Positions 50,540-59,685 of a stretch of 64,000 nucleotides of DNA are shown here, in pieces. The DNA comes from Lacunisphaera limnophila (GTDB taxonomy: Bacteria > Verrucomicrobiota > Verrucomicrobiia > Opitutales > Opitutaceae). The notes under the pieces were generated by a model. It was given only the letters and a program-made list of their open reading frames with translations. It was not told the origin of the DNA and searched no databases. The stretch spans positions 3,983,501-4,047,500 of the forward strand of contig NZ_CP016094.1 of the NCBI RefSeq assembly GCF_001746835.1. Direction: 5' to 3'. Each line of letters opens with the position of its first letter. Position 1 is the stretch's first letter. The position numbers and the translations under genes were made by a program.

Positions 50540-52988
50540 CGGTGCCGTCGGCGGCGATCGCCTGCTGGATCTGGGCGAACACCCCGTTGACCTCGTCGTC
50601 GTTGAGCGTGCGCTCGGCGGAACGGAAGGAGAGCGCGTAGGCCAGGCTCTTCTTGCCCGCGGGCAGACCGGTGCCGGTGTAGACGTCGAAGATCGCGACG
50701 CTCTCGACGGCGAAGGCGGTCCCCGCGGCGGTACGCGCCACCTGGAGGAGCTGCCGGCGCACCTCCTCGGCCGGCCGCCCCGCGTCCACCACCAGCGCGA
50801 GATCGCGCAGGGTGGCCGGTTGCAGGCTGAAAGGCTGGTAGCGCCGGCGGGCGCCCGCCGCCGGGAGCGTGGCCGGCACAATGGCGAACATGCCCGCCCA
50901 GACCTTGCCCTCGACGCCCGCGGCGCGGACCATGGCGAGGTTCAGGAGGCCGAACCGTGCGGTCCAGCCGTGCTGCAGGTCGCCGGCGGCGGCGGCCTGA
51001 CCTTCCTGCCAGCCCCAGAAACCACCGGTGACCGGCACAAGGGCCTGGGCGGAGAGGTCGATGCCCGCCTCGGCCGCGATGATCTCCACGTGACGCTTGA
51101 CCGCATAGAAATCGGGTTGCGCGCGGCCGAGCCAGGACCGCGCCTTGGGATTCTCGGCCAGGAGGAAGCCGACGCCGGCGCACTCATGCACGGTGCCATT
51201 TTGCTCCACGAACACGCGGCCGGTCTCGCACAGGCGGGAAACCTGGTTGCCGCGCGACTGGTTCAGCTTGAGGGACTCCAGCAGGCCGAGCACGAGCGTG
51301 GGCCGCAGGTGGGACTGCTCCTCGACAAAGGGATTGAGGAGCGCGAGCTCCTGCACGGCGGCGTCGGACACCCAGGTCTTGAGCTCCTTGGCGGAACGCA
51401 GCGTGTAGTTCACGCACTCGTGGAAGTGCTGGCCGACAAGGTAGTCGGTGACCCGGCGGTTGAACGCGACGGCGGGCGCATCTTCGGCGTCGACCAGCGC
51501 GGGGCCGACGGCGGGGGCGGCCGGCACCTTCTCGGTGCCGTAGACGCGGAGGACTTCCTCCACGAGGTCGATCGGGCGATCGAGGTCGGCGCGCCAGCTG
51601 GGGATGGTGACGGTCCACGCCGGGCCACGGCGCTCGGTCGGCTCCTCGTGGCGGATGACCAGGTCGAGCGCCTCGAGGGCGGCGCGCTGGTCGTCGGCCG
51701 GGATCTCGAAACCGAGTTTCTCGTTGATGTAGGCGGGCGTGACGACGATCTCGCGCTGCCACGGCACATCGCCGCCGACCTGGAAGGAAGGCCCGACGAC
51801 CGTGCCGCCGGCGGTCTCCAGCAAGAGATCCACGGCGCGCTGCGCGGCCTCGAGCGTGCTGTGCGGATCGACGCCGCGCTCGAACCGGTAGGAGGAATCG
51901 GAGGCCAGGCCGAGGCGCTTGGAGGTGGCGCGGATGGACTGCGGACGGAAACAGGCGGCCTCGAGCACGATGTCGGTCGTGGTGGCGTCCACGCCCGCAT
52001 CGGCGCCGCCCATGATGCCGGCCACGACGAGCGGCCGGCTCTCGTCGGCGATGACGAGGTTGCGGTGGTTGAGCACGCGCTCCTTGGTGTCCAACGTGGT
52101 GAGTTTTTCCCCGTCGATGGCGGGGCGGATGACGAGGCGGCGGCCGTTGATCTTCTTCGCGTCGAAGACGTGCAGCGGCTGGCCGAGCTCGAGCATGACG
52201 TAGTTGCCGACGTCCACGAGGTTGTTGATCGGACGCAGGCCGACGGCGGCGAGGCGTTCCTGCATCCAGGCCGGGCTGGGGCCGACCTTCACGCCAGCGA
52301 GGGCGATGGCGATGTAGAGGGGGCAGTCGGCGGGGGCCTCCACCTGGACGGCGGCGAGGATGTCGGGGCGGGATCCGTGGGTCTCGCCGCGGAACTTGAT
52401 CGCGGGATAGGTGACGTCCCGGCGGAACCAGGCGGCGAGCTCGCGGGCGATGCCGATGTGGCTAAGGGCGTCGGGGCGGTTGGGCGTGATCTCGATGTCG
52501 AGGACGGTGTCGCCACCGGGCAGCGCCTCGTTGATCGGCTGGCCGATGGGCGTGGCGGGATCGAGCAGGAGCAGGCCGGCGTGGTCGCTGCCGAGGCCGA
52601 GCTCGTCGGCGGCACACATCATGCCCTGGGACTCGTGGCCGTAGGTCTTGCGCAGCGCGATCTGGAATCCGCTGGGCAGCACCGCGCCAGGCAGGGCGAC
52701 CGGCACGCGCCGGCCGGGATCGCAATTGGGCGCGCCGCAGACGATGGTGCGGACCCCGCCGTGGGCGGCGCCGACCTCGACGGTGCAGAGCGAGATGTCC
52801 TTCTTGAGATTCGGGATCTTGGTCCGCGTGAGGATCTCACCCACCACGACGTGGGTGAGCGGCGCCAGGCCGGTGGTGTGCACGCCCTCGACCTCGAAGC
52901 CGAGGAAGGTGATCGCGCGCTGCAGCTCGTCGGTGGAGGCACCGTCGAGGTTCACGTATTGCTTGAGCCAGTTGAGAGAGATTTTCAC
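50523..52988 (-). CDS. pheT: Phenylalanyl-tRNA synthetase, beta subunit
   Basis: Large subunit of the alpha2-beta2 enzyme, carrying tRNA-binding and editing domains. The 821-residue product starts MKISLNWLKQYVNLDG. It has the N-terminal EMAP-like OB fold, B3/B4 editing part (FDAKKINGRRLVIRPA), B5 domain and the C-terminal anticodon-binding FDX-ACB (QPATLRDLALVVD). It follows pheS with a repeat-bearing gap of about 100 bp. The PEP-CTERM remnant overlaps its 3' end. Confidence 0.96.
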   Translation of the reverse strand: MKISLNWLKQYVNLDGASTDELQRAITFLGFEVEGVHTTGLAPLTHVVVGEILTRTKIPNLKKDISLCTVEVGAAHGGVRTIVCGAPNCDPGRRVPVALPGAVLPSGFQIALRKTYGHESQGMMCAADELGLGSDHAGLLLLDPATPIGQPINEALPGGDTVLDIEITPNRPDALSHIGIARELAAWFRRDVTYPAIKFRGETHGSRPDILAAVQVEAPADCPLYIAIALAGVKVGPSPAWMQERLAAVGLRPINNLVDVGNYVMLELGQPLHVFDAKKINGRRLVIRPAIDGEKLTTLDTKERVLNHRNLVIADESRPLVVAGIMGGADAGVDATTTDIVLEAACFRPQSIRATSKRLGLASDSSYRFERGVDPHSTLEAAQRAVDLLLETAGGTVVGPSFQVGGDVPWQREIVVTPAYINEKLGFEIPADDQRAALEALDLVIRHEEPTERRGPAWTVTIPSWRADLDRPIDLVEEVLRVYGTEKVPAAPAVGPALVDAEDAPAVAFNRRVTDYLVGQHFHECVNYTLRSAKELKTWVSDAAVQELALLNPFVEEQSHLRPTLVLGLLESLKLNQSRGNQVSRLCETGRVFVEQNGTVHECAGVGFLLAENPKARSWLGRAQPDFYAVKRHVEIIAAEAGIDLSAQALVPVTGGFWGWQEGQAAAAGDLQHGWTARFGLLNLAMVRAAGVEGKVWAGMFAIVPATLPAAGARRRYQPFSLQPATLRDLALVVDAGRPAEEVRRQLLQVARTAAGTAFAVESVAIFDVYTGTGLPAGKKSLAYALSFRSAERTLNDDEVNGVFAQIQQAIAADGTVSVRA

Positions 52989-53086
52989 GGGGAAACAGGG
53001 GAGCGAAGAGTGAGGAGCGGGGAGCGAGTAGTATGACCGGGGCTTTCGTGATGCTCACTACTCGCTGCCTGCTACCCGCTCCTGGT
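52989..53086. repeat. 'gagcgagtagt' / 'actactcgct' repeats between pheS and pheT
   Basis: ggagcgaagagtgaggagcggggagcgagtagt is followed by tgctcactactcgctgcctgctacccgctcct. The two halves are near inverted copies and can fold into a long hairpin in the transcript. This matches the element between gatA and gatB. Confidence 0.55.
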
Positions 53087-54130
53087 TCAGGCGAATTGTT
53101 TCAGGAAGCGGACGTCGTTCTGGTAGAAGTAGCGGATGTCATCGATGCCGTAGACGAGCATCGCGAGGCGCTCGAGGCCCATGCCGAAGGCGTAGCCGGT
53201 CCAGACCTCGGGATCGTAGCCGACGCCCTCGAAGACGGCGGGGTCGACCATGCCGCAGCCGCCGATCTCGATCCAGTCCTTGTTCACCTTGGGCAGGTGT
53301 TTGGCGGAGAGGTCGACCTCGAAGGAGGGCTCGGTGTAGCCGAAATAATGCGGGCGGAAGCGGGTCTTGGTGTCCTTGCCCAGGAGCGAGGCGAAGATGT
53401 AGTCGAGCAGCGCCTTGAGGTCGCGCACGGTGACGTTCTTGTCGACGTAGAGGCACTCGAGCTGGTGGAAGTTGGCGCTGTGGGTGGCGTCGGAAGTGTC
53501 GCGACGGTAGACGCGGCCGGGGGAGACGATGCGGATCGGCGGCTCGCCCTGGAGCATGGTGCGGATCTGGACCGACGAGGTGTGGGTGCGGAGGAGGTAT
53601 TTCTCGCCCGGGACCTTGCGGGGGGTGTTGCTGAACACGGCGTTGCCCGGGAAATAGAAGGTATCCTGCTCGGCGCGCGCGGGGTGTTCGGCGGGCGTGC
53701 ACAGGGCGTCGAAGCAGTAGTACTCGGTCTCGACCTCGGGGCCGTCGGCGATGGTGAAACCAGCCTTGCGCAGGATGCGGCACATTTCCTCGCGCACCTG
53801 GGTGAGCGGGTGGCGGGTGCCGGGGCCGGCGTCGGGCGACGGCAGCGAGGGATCGACGGCGGGCCCGAGCTGGGCGGTGATTTCGGCGGCGGCGATACGC
53901 TCGAGGGTCAGGTCGAGCTCGGCCTGGAGGCGGGCCTTGGCCTCGTTGATGAGCTTGCCCATGGCGGGGCGCTGCTCCTTGGGCACGGCGCCCATCTGCT
54001 TCATCAGGGCGGTGAATTCGCCGTTCGGGCCGACGTAGCGGGCCTTGGCGGCCTCGAACTCGGCGCGGGTCTGCAGGGTGGCCAGCTCGGGCTGGGCCTT
54101 GGCGAGGATCGCGGAAAGGGTGTCTTGCAT
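53087..54130 (-). CDS. pheS: Phenylalanyl-tRNA synthetase, alpha subunit
   Basis: Catalytic class II subunit that charges tRNA-Phe. The 347-residue product has an N-terminal coiled coil, motif 1 region (LTQVREEMCRILRKAGF), motif 2 (GRVYRRDTSDATHSANFHQLE) and motif 3 (GYAFGMGLERLAMLVYGI). Order is rpmI-rplT-pheS-pheT. A terminator and a nested palindrome lie between rplT and pheS. Confidence 0.97.
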   Translation of the reverse strand: MQDTLSAILAKAQPELATLQTRAEFEAAKARYVGPNGEFTALMKQMGAVPKEQRPAMGKLINEAKARLQAELDLTLERIAAAEITAQLGPAVDPSLPSPDAGPGTRHPLTQVREEMCRILRKAGFTIADGPEVETEYYCFDALCTPAEHPARAEQDTFYFPGNAVFSNTPRKVPGEKYLLRTHTSSVQIRTMLQGEPPIRIVSPGRVYRRDTSDATHSANFHQLECLYVDKNVTVRDLKALLDYIFASLLGKDTKTRFRPHYFGYTEPSFEVDLSAKHLPKVNKDWIEIGGCGMVDPAVFEGVGYDPEVWTGYAFGMGLERLAMLVYGIDDIRYFYQNDVRFLKQFA

Positions 54131-54139
54131 GGGCTTAAA

Positions 54140-54205
54140 TCGTTCTCGTTCTCTTAATCCTCATCGTTCTCTCGATTACGAGAAAGATCAGGAGAACGAG
54201 AACGA
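54140..54205. repeat. Nested palindromic repeat (TCGTTCTCGTTCTC ... GAGAACGAGAACGA)
   Basis: Perfect 14-bp inverted ends at 54140-54153 and 54192-54205. An inner hairpin (TCTCG-ATTA-CGAGA) sits between them, which gives a cruciform-like layout. It lies between rplT and pheS. Its AT-leaning repeated hexamer differs from nearby coding DNA. Confidence 0.7.
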
Positions 54206-54215
54206 TAGGGAGAAA

Positions 54216-54246
54216 TAAAAAGGACGGGCCCGCGGGGAGCCCGTCC
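54216..54246 (-). terminator. Intrinsic terminator downstream of rplT
   Basis: On the minus strand GGACGGGC-(9-nt loop)-GCCCGTCC is followed by TTTTTA, 58 bp beyond the rplT stop. It would partly separate rpmI-rplT from pheS-pheT. Confidence 0.85.
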
Positions 54247-54303
54247 TTCAGAAAAACGATCTTTTGGACCGGAAAGCGAGCCTGCAGCGGCTCGCGGGGG
54301 GAC

Positions 54304-54684
54304 TCAGGCCTTGGCGGCGGCGGCCTTCGTCTTCAGGGCGGCCTGGGCTTGCTTGACCAGGGCGGTGAAGGCGACGCTGTCGGCGATCGCGATCTCGGAG
54401 AGCTGACGGCGGTCGAGCTCGATCTTCGCGGCCTTGAGGCCCTCGATGAAGCGGCTGTAGCTGATGCCGGCCTCACGGCAGGCGGCGTTCAGACGCACGA
54501 TCCAAAGGCCGCGCATGTTGGCCTTCTTCTTCTTGCGGTCGATGTAGGCGTATTGCCAGGCATGCTGGACCGCTTCCTTGGCGTAGCGGAACAGCTTGGA
54601 TTTGTTGCCGAAGTAGCCCTTGGCGTAATTCAGCACTTTCTTGCGGCGCTTGCGCGACGCGGGGGAGTTTGTAGCACGAGCCAT
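54304..54684 (-). CDS. rplT: 50S ribosomal protein L20
   Basis: Early-assembly 23S rRNA-binding protein. The 126-residue product has the family start (MARATNSPASRKRRKKVL), the AKGYFGNKSKLFRYAKEAV helix and WIVRLNAACREAGISYSRF. A short Lys/Ala tail extends slightly past the usual 117-120 residues. It lies 79 bp downstream of rpmI. Confidence 0.97.
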   Translation of the reverse strand: MARATNSPASRKRRKKVLNYAKGYFGNKSKLFRYAKEAVQHAWQYAYIDRKKKKANMRGLWIVRLNAACREAGISYSRFIEGLKAAKIELDRRQLSEIAIADSVAFTALVKQAQAALKTKAAAAKA

Positions 54685-54763
54685 GTTATATGTGGTGTTT
54701 AGTGCCGGCGGGTCGTCTCGTTAGGATTCACCCGCCAGGCAAGTTTCGGTTTTGCGCGACAGG

Positions 54764-54961
54764 TTACCGGAGGCCGGTGGGCAGGCAGCGGAAGAGCGGC
54801 TTGGCATGACCGGGGGCCACGAGCTTGTCGCGGGAGGCACGTCGTTTGGACTTCGTGCTCTTCGCGGCCAGCAGGTGACGAAAACCGGGCGTGCGGCGGA
54901 TCAGCTTACCCGTACCGGATATCTTGAAGCGCTTGGCAACGGACTTTTTGGTCTTTTGCAT
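54764..54961 (-). CDS. rpmI: 50S ribosomal protein L35
   Basis: A 65-residue, strongly basic protein with the family pattern KTKKSVAKRFKISGTGKLIRR and GFRHLLAAKSTKSKRR. It is first in the string with rplT. The infC gene that usually precedes it is absent: an anion transporter gene on the same strand ends 84 bp upstream. Confidence 0.95.
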   Translation of the reverse strand: MQKTKKSVAKRFKISGTGKLIRRTPGFRHLLAAKSTKSKRRASRDKLVAPGHAKPLFRCLPTGLR

Positions 54962-55045
54962 GGATGGAGTTGGACAAAACAGAGGAGCCGCCCGGGCTTG
55001 GCAAGGATTTTGTCCACCTAACTCGCGCCGCCCCCTGCCCCACCC

Positions 55046-56530
55046 TCAGGTCCAGCCATAAAGCGGGGCCAAGAAGCGCACCACCAGCCAGATGACGACG
55101 GCCCCGACGAGATCGAGCCAGAGGCCCTGGCGCATCATGGTGAGCAGCCGCACCTGCTGGGTGGCGTAGGCCTGGGCATTCGGGCCGGTCGACACGGGTA
55201 GTAAAAAGCCAAAACTGCAGGCCAAGGTGCAGGCCAGGGCCACCGGGATGGGATTCACCCCGGCCGCCAGGGCCACGGCGATCATCATCGGGGCCATGAT
55301 GGCGGCGGAGGCGGTGTTGGACGCCGCCTCGCTGAGGGCGATGCTAAGGATGATGGCGACGGCCACGAGGGTCCACAGGTCCGGTTGGCCCAGGAGCGCG
55401 CCCACGCCCTCGCCGATCGCCCGGGCGAGGCCGGTCTGGAAGATCTGGGCCCCGAGGGACAAGCCGCCCGCGAAGAGCAGGATCGTGCCCCAGTCGATCT
55501 TCACCGCCTCGTGCCACTCGAGGGTGAAGGTCCAGCGCTTGAAATCGGTGGGCCACACGAGCAGGAGCAGTCCGGCCAGCAACCCGATGATGTCCTCGGG
55601 AAAATGCCGGCGGATCCAGCCGGTCAGCGGGTTGCCGCCGAACCCGAGCAGTTCGCTCATGCCGGGAAAAACCCAGAGGAAGATCGCGGCCGCGAGCGCC
55701 CCGGCCACGTGGATTTCCCCGCGCCGCCACGGTCCCAGGGCAGCCAGCTGGTCGCGAAACCGGCGGCGCAGGTCGTCAGCCCGGCCGAGGTTGATTCCGG
55801 CGGGCGGGCGCAGGAGCCAGAGGAGCCAGGCCAGCATCAGCAGCGAAAGCGGGAGCGCGAGTTGCATCCATTGCACGAAGGTCAGGCTGATGCCCGCGTG
55901 CTCGCGCAGGGCGGCCAGCGCGATGAGATTGGGCGGCGTGCCCACCGGCGTGGCCAGCCCGCCGACCGAGGCGGCGAAGGCGATGAGCAGGATCAGGTTC
56001 TCCCGCGCGCGGAGGTCGCGGCCGAGTTCGGGACAGGTCTGCATCACGCCGAGCGCGAGGGGCAGCATCACCGCGGTGGTGCCGGTGTTGCTCATCCACA
56101 TCGAGAGCAGCGCGGTCAGGACGCCGAGCGCCGCCATCACGGTGAAGGCCGAGTGCGTGACCCCCGGCAGGGAGAGGAGCCGCAGCGCGAGCCGCCGGTC
56201 GAGCCCGTGCTTCTGCAGTGCCAGGCCGAGCAGGAACGAGCCGATGAAGAGAAACGTGATCGAGCTCGCGAACGGCGCCAGCACCGCCGGCACCGCGCCC
56301 ACGCCGAAGACAATGCAGAGCGCCGGCACCAGCAGGGAGGTGGCCGCCATCGGGATCGCCTCGCTGACCCAGAGGATGATGGCGAGCGTCATCAGCGCCG
56401 CGAGCTTGTGCGCCGGCACCGCGAGCCCCGGGAGCGGCAGCCACCACACCACGAGCGCGGCGGCGGGCGCGAGGGCCAGACCCACGGGCCGGCGCCAGCG
56501 TTCAAAGCGCGCCTCCAGACGGGCGATCAT
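55046..56530 (-). CDS. SLC13/DASS-family anion:sodium symporter
   Basis: A 494-residue inner-membrane protein with about 12 hydrophobic segments. It shows the family signatures SMWMSNTGTTAVMLPLA (SNT motif one), LSEAASNTASAAIMAP (SNT motif two) and ASVGGLATPVGTPPNLIAL. The two SNT motifs bind sodium and the carboxylate. Likely substrates are C4-dicarboxylates; sulfate or citrate cannot be excluded. It stands alone, upstream of rpmI on the same strand. Confidence 0.93.
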   Translation of the reverse strand: MIARLEARFERWRRPVGLALAPAAALVVWWLPLPGLAVPAHKLAALMTLAIILWVSEAIPMAATSLLVPALCIVFGVGAVPAVLAPFASSITFLFIGSFLLGLALQKHGLDRRLALRLLSLPGVTHSAFTVMAALGVLTALLSMWMSNTGTTAVMLPLALGVMQTCPELGRDLRARENLILLIAFAASVGGLATPVGTPPNLIALAALREHAGISLTFVQWMQLALPLSLLMLAWLLWLLRPPAGINLGRADDLRRRFRDQLAALGPWRRGEIHVAGALAAAIFLWVFPGMSELLGFGGNPLTGWIRRHFPEDIIGLLAGLLLLVWPTDFKRWTFTLEWHEAVKIDWGTILLFAGGLSLGAQIFQTGLARAIGEGVGALLGQPDLWTLVAVAIILSIALSEAASNTASAAIMAPMMIAVALAAGVNPIPVALACTLACSFGFLLPVSTGPNAQAYATQQVRLLTMMRQGLWLDLVGAVVIWLVVRFLAPLYGWT

Positions 56531-56718
56531 GGGCTACGGACGGGCGGGGTGACAGCCATGCGTGGGGTAGACGAAATAACGTTGGCCGGGCGACCCGCGT
56601 GACACGAGACGATTTTCCCCGCCACCGGCCCACCCGCGCAACCCTCACCGGCGGACGAGGATTTCTCATCGGGAAAAGCAGAACGGTGAATTTCAATTAA
56701 ATCCGTTCGGGAAAGGGG

Positions 56719-56724
56719 TTGACA
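56719..56724 (+). promoter_or_regulatory. Possible -35 element for the tRNA cluster
   Basis: Perfect TTGACA, 40 bp before tRNA-Lys. No clean -10 at 16-18 bp is seen (TAACTT lies at 15 bp), so the promoter call is tentative. Confidence 0.35.
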
Positions 56725-56764
56725 TGCACCTGCCGATATTAACTTTGGCCTCTCCTTTTTTGCC

Positions 56765-56839
<75 letters not shown>

Positions 56840-56890
56840 AATTTCGGGTTGTTTGCCAAATCCCCTGACATATCGTGCCGGTCGCACCTC

Positions 56891-56965
56891 GCCGGCGTAG
56901 CTCAATGGTAGAGCACCTGTTTTGTAAACAGGCGGTTGCGGGTTCGAATCCCATCGCCGGCTCCA
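56891..56965 (+). tRNA. tRNA-Thr (TGT anticodon)
   Basis: Acceptor GCCGGCG / CGCCGGC plus discriminator T and encoded CCA. The anticodon arm CCTGT-TTTGTAA-ACAGG gives TGT. The T-arm is TGCGGGTTCGAATCCCATC. Length is 75 nt. Confidence 0.96.
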
Positions 56966-57085
56966 TTTTCTGGCCGAGTCCCATCGGGGATTCCACATAG
57001 CGCCAGCGCATCCCGCCAGCACCGAGCCCGCGCCCCGCTTCACGGCCGACCCGCGCAATTATTCCGCGCACGATCTTTTTTTCAC

Positions 57086-57159
57086 TGCCCGATGGTGTAA
57101 TGGTAGCACGAACGACTCTGACTCGTTCTGTCTAGGTTCGACTCCTAGTCGGGCAGCCA
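57086..57159 (+). tRNA. tRNA-Gln (CTG anticodon)
   Basis: Acceptor TGCCCGA / TCGGGCA (U1-A72 pair, typical of tRNA-Gln) plus discriminator G and encoded CCA. The anticodon arm AACGA-CTCTGAC-TCGTT gives CTG. Length is 74 nt. With gatCAB in the same window it is probably charged through Glu-tRNA(Gln). Confidence 0.95.
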
Positions 57160-57400
57160 CTTTTTCCGGAGCTACTACTCCGCGCCATGACTTCTTTTAA
57201 TGGCCGCAGATGTTTCCGTGCGTGGCACAGAAACCGCATTGACAGTGCAAAGTGATTACCAGCAACATTTGAGTTCAGACGTTTTTTGCACATGAAGTAA
57301 TAAAATGTAGCATGGTGTTACCCTCCACGCCCCTGCCACTCCCCTTTCCGCCAGGAAAAAATCGAAAATCCCCGACAAGTCACAACCTCACACTCGCACT

Positions 57401-58066
57401 ATGATCTCTGCACAAATGCCTCTCGCGTTCCTGATGAACCAGACTCCGATGGAGTTGTTCAAGCATGGCGGCCCCATCATGTGGCCCATCCTGCTGGTCT
57501 CCTTCCTCCTGATCACTGTCGCCGTGGAGCGCGTGATCTTCATCTTCCGCGAGAATGGCCGCCGGGACACGCCCTTGGTCGACAAGATGCTCGAGCGCGT
57601 CGAGTCCGGTGACGTCAGCGGCGCCGTCGAGATGGGCAAGAAGAGCCAGGACTTCGTGGCCCGCATCCTGGTCTACGCCCTCACCCACAAGGAACACTCC
57701 CTCGGCAACGCCTTCACCCGCGCCGCCAACCAGGAAATGCAGCGCTTCAGCCAGGGTCTCCCGACCCTCGACACCTGCATCACCGCCGCCCCCCTCCTCG
57801 GCCTGCTCGGTACCGTGACCGGCATGATGGCGACCTTCGGCGCCCTCGGTGCCAGCGGTGACGTCGCCACGGGCGCCAGCGCGATCATGGGTGGTATCGG
57901 CGAGGCGCTCATCGCCACCGCCATGGGTCTCGCCATCGCCATCACCGGCCTGCTCCCCTTCAATTACCTGAACGCCCGTCTTGAGGAAGCCCGCCACGAA
58001 GTCGAAGACGCTTCCAACTCCCTCGAGATCATCATCAACAAGTCTGAGAGTGCCAACGCCCGCTAA
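57401..58066 (+). CDS. exbB: ExbB/TolQ-family proton channel protein
   Basis: Inner-membrane subunit that uses the proton gradient to energise TonB. The 221-residue product has three membrane helices: IMWPILLVSFLLITVAVERV (24-44), a second around APLLGLLGTVTGMMATFGAL and a third around GEALIATAMGLAIAITGLL. The latter two carry the conserved Thr-rich channel face. It begins a seven-gene string: exbB, exbD, exbD, tonB, TPR protein, two coiled-coil proteins. A 241-bp gap with T-rich promoter-like DNA lies upstream. Confidence 0.93.
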   Translation: MISAQMPLAFLMNQTPMELFKHGGPIMWPILLVSFLLITVAVERVIFIFRENGRRDTPLVDKMLERVESGDVSGAVEMGKKSQDFVARILVYALTHKEHSLGNAFTRAANQEMQRFSQGLPTLDTCITAAPLLGLLGTVTGMMATFGALGASGDVATGASAIMGGIGEALIATAMGLAIAITGLLPFNYLNARLEEARHEVEDASNSLEIIINKSESANAR

Positions 58067-58110
58067 GCGGACGTCACTCCCAAGACTGTTAACCTCTACA
58101 CCTTAACTGT

Positions 58111-58527
58111 ATGCACGGTGGCGGCGGATCCGGCCCGGGTGGCGTCAAAAGAGCACGTATTGAGATCATCCCTCTCATTGACGTCGTCTTCTTCCTGCTC
58201 GCCACCTTTGTTCTCTTTACCCTGTCGCTCAACAAGACCGACGGTGTCACCGTCCTGCTGCCCGCGGTTGAAACCAGTGTCATCCGCGACACGGCCGGCA
58301 CGGTAACCATCAGCGTCACCGACGAAGGTGCCCTCGCCTGGAACAAGGATCTCATCACCCTCGACGAGTTCCTCCAGCGCCTGCAGCAGTTCCGTCGCGA
58401 CAACCCTGATGGTCGCATTCTCATCAACGGTGATGAGCGCGCTTTTTTTGCCCAAGCCATCTACGTCTTCGACGAGGCCCGCAAGGCCGGCTTCACCAAG
58501 GTCTTTATCGAGACCCGGACAAAGTAA
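58111..58527 (+). CDS. exbD: ExbD-family protein 1
   Basis: A 138-residue single-pass membrane protein. A Gly-rich N-terminus (MHGGGGSGPGG) precedes RARIEIIPLIDVVFFLLATF, whose Asp in PLIDVVF is the proton site. A periplasmic domain then closes with AFFAQAIYVFDEARKAGFTKVFIET. Next to it lies a second ExbD gene with an almost identical membrane segment. ExbB5-ExbD2 complexes take a dimer of ExbD, so a mixed dimer is possible here. Confidence 0.92.
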   Translation: MHGGGGSGPGGVKRARIEIIPLIDVVFFLLATFVLFTLSLNKTDGVTVLLPAVETSVIRDTAGTVTISVTDEGALAWNKDLITLDEFLQRLQQFRRDNPDGRILINGDERAFFAQAIYVFDEARKAGFTKVFIETRTK

Positions 58528-58582
58528 GCCGCCCCTCTAATAACCCCGCCTCCGGCGCGTAACACCGTCAGCAGTCTCCATC

Positions 58583-59017
58583 ATGGAAGGCACCAAAATC
58601 AAAATTCCGGTCCGCAAGAAAGCGCGCATTGAGATCATCCCCCTCATTGACGTCGTGTTCTTTCTGCTGGCCACCTTCGTTCTCTTCACGCTCTCGCTCA
58701 ACCGCATCCAGTCCCTCCCGGTGGACCTGCCGGTGGCGTCCCAGGACAAGCCCAAAGAGCTGCCGAATCCCAACGACAACGTGAGCATCCAGGTCTCGGG
58801 CGACGGCGCCATCTTCTGGAACAAGGAACTCATCGACATGGCCGAGGTGCCCTCCCGTCTCGCCTTCTTCAAGACCCAGAGCGAAGATCCCCGCATCATG
58901 ATCTCCGGCGACGAAAAGGCCCGCTTTGGACTGACCGTCGGCGTCCTCGACGAGGTCCGCAAGGCTGGCATCGTCAAGTTCTCGGTCGAAACCCGCACCC
59001 GCGCCACCGGCAAATAA
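58583..59017 (+). CDS. exbD: ExbD-family protein 2
   Basis: A 144-residue paralogue of the previous gene. The segment KARIEIIPLIDVVFFLLATF and its continuation FVLFTLSLN match the first copy nearly residue for residue, while the periplasmic parts have diverged (RIQSLPVDLPVASQDKPKEL). The conserved Asp is kept. It lies 55 bp after the first exbD and 4 bp before tonB, so the two are a recent or conserved tandem pair. Confidence 0.92.
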   Translation: MEGTKIKIPVRKKARIEIIPLIDVVFFLLATFVLFTLSLNRIQSLPVDLPVASQDKPKELPNPNDNVSIQVSGDGAIFWNKELIDMAEVPSRLAFFKTQSEDPRIMISGDEKARFGLTVGVLDEVRKAGIVKFSVETRTRATGK

Positions 59018-59021
59018 GCCC

Positions 59022-59678
59022 ATGAACAGAGATCTCATCATCGGCATCATCGTTTCCCTTGCCATGCACGGCATCATCCTCGGGGCCTTCAATCGCAAGG
59101 CCGCGCCGCCGCCGCCGCCCCCGAAGGAGGAGGAGAGCCTCGTCCAGTTTGAAATGCCCCCCCTCGATGAAGAGGTGGAGGAGAAGGTTGAGGAGCTGAC
59201 CGAGGACACCCCGGTCGAGAACATCATGGCCCCGCCGAGCCTGGTGGACATGCCCTCCATCGTCCCGGTCGATGCCTTCACCCAGCCCATCGCCCCGCCC
59301 CCGCCCCCCGGCTTCCAGGCCAACAAGGGCGCCATCAATATCCCGGTGACCAAGCCCGGCGCCGGCTTCGGCAAGGGCATCAGCAATCTCTTCAACATCG
59401 GTGACCTCGACCAGCAGCCCGTCGCCCGGGTGCGCCAGGCCCCGACCTATCCCTACGATATGCGCCGCGCCGGCATCAACGGCACGGTCGTGATCGAGTT
59501 CATCATCAACACCGAGGGTGACGTCATCCAGACGAACGTCGTGCGCTCCTCCCACCGCGAATTCGAGATGCCTGCCATCCAGGCGGTGACGAAATGGAAG
59601 TTCAAACCCGGCCGCAAGGGCGGCCGCGTCGTGAACGTCCGCGCCTCCCAACTCCTCGAGTTCAACGCGACCGAGTAA
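59022..59678 (+). CDS. tonB: TonB-family energy transducer
   Basis: A 218-residue protein with an N-terminal anchor (LIIGIIVSLAMHGIILGAF, containing the conserved Ser and His of TonB anchors). A Pro/Glu-rich spanning region follows (APPPPPPKEEE, IAPPPPPGF). The C-terminal TonB domain shows YPYDMRRAGINGTVVIEFII and AIQAVTKWKFKPGRKGGR. It links the ExbB/ExbD motor to outer-membrane receptors. The TPR gene follows 7 bp later. Confidence 0.93.
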   Translation: MNRDLIIGIIVSLAMHGIILGAFNRKAAPPPPPPKEEESLVQFEMPPLDEEVEEKVEELTEDTPVENIMAPPSLVDMPSIVPVDAFTQPIAPPPPPGFQANKGAINIPVTKPGAGFGKGISNLFNIGDLDQQPVARVRQAPTYPYDMRRAGINGTVVIEFIINTEGDVIQTNVVRSSHREFEMPAIQAVTKWKFKPGRKGGRVVNVRASQLLEFNATE

Positions 59679-59685
59679 CTCCGCC

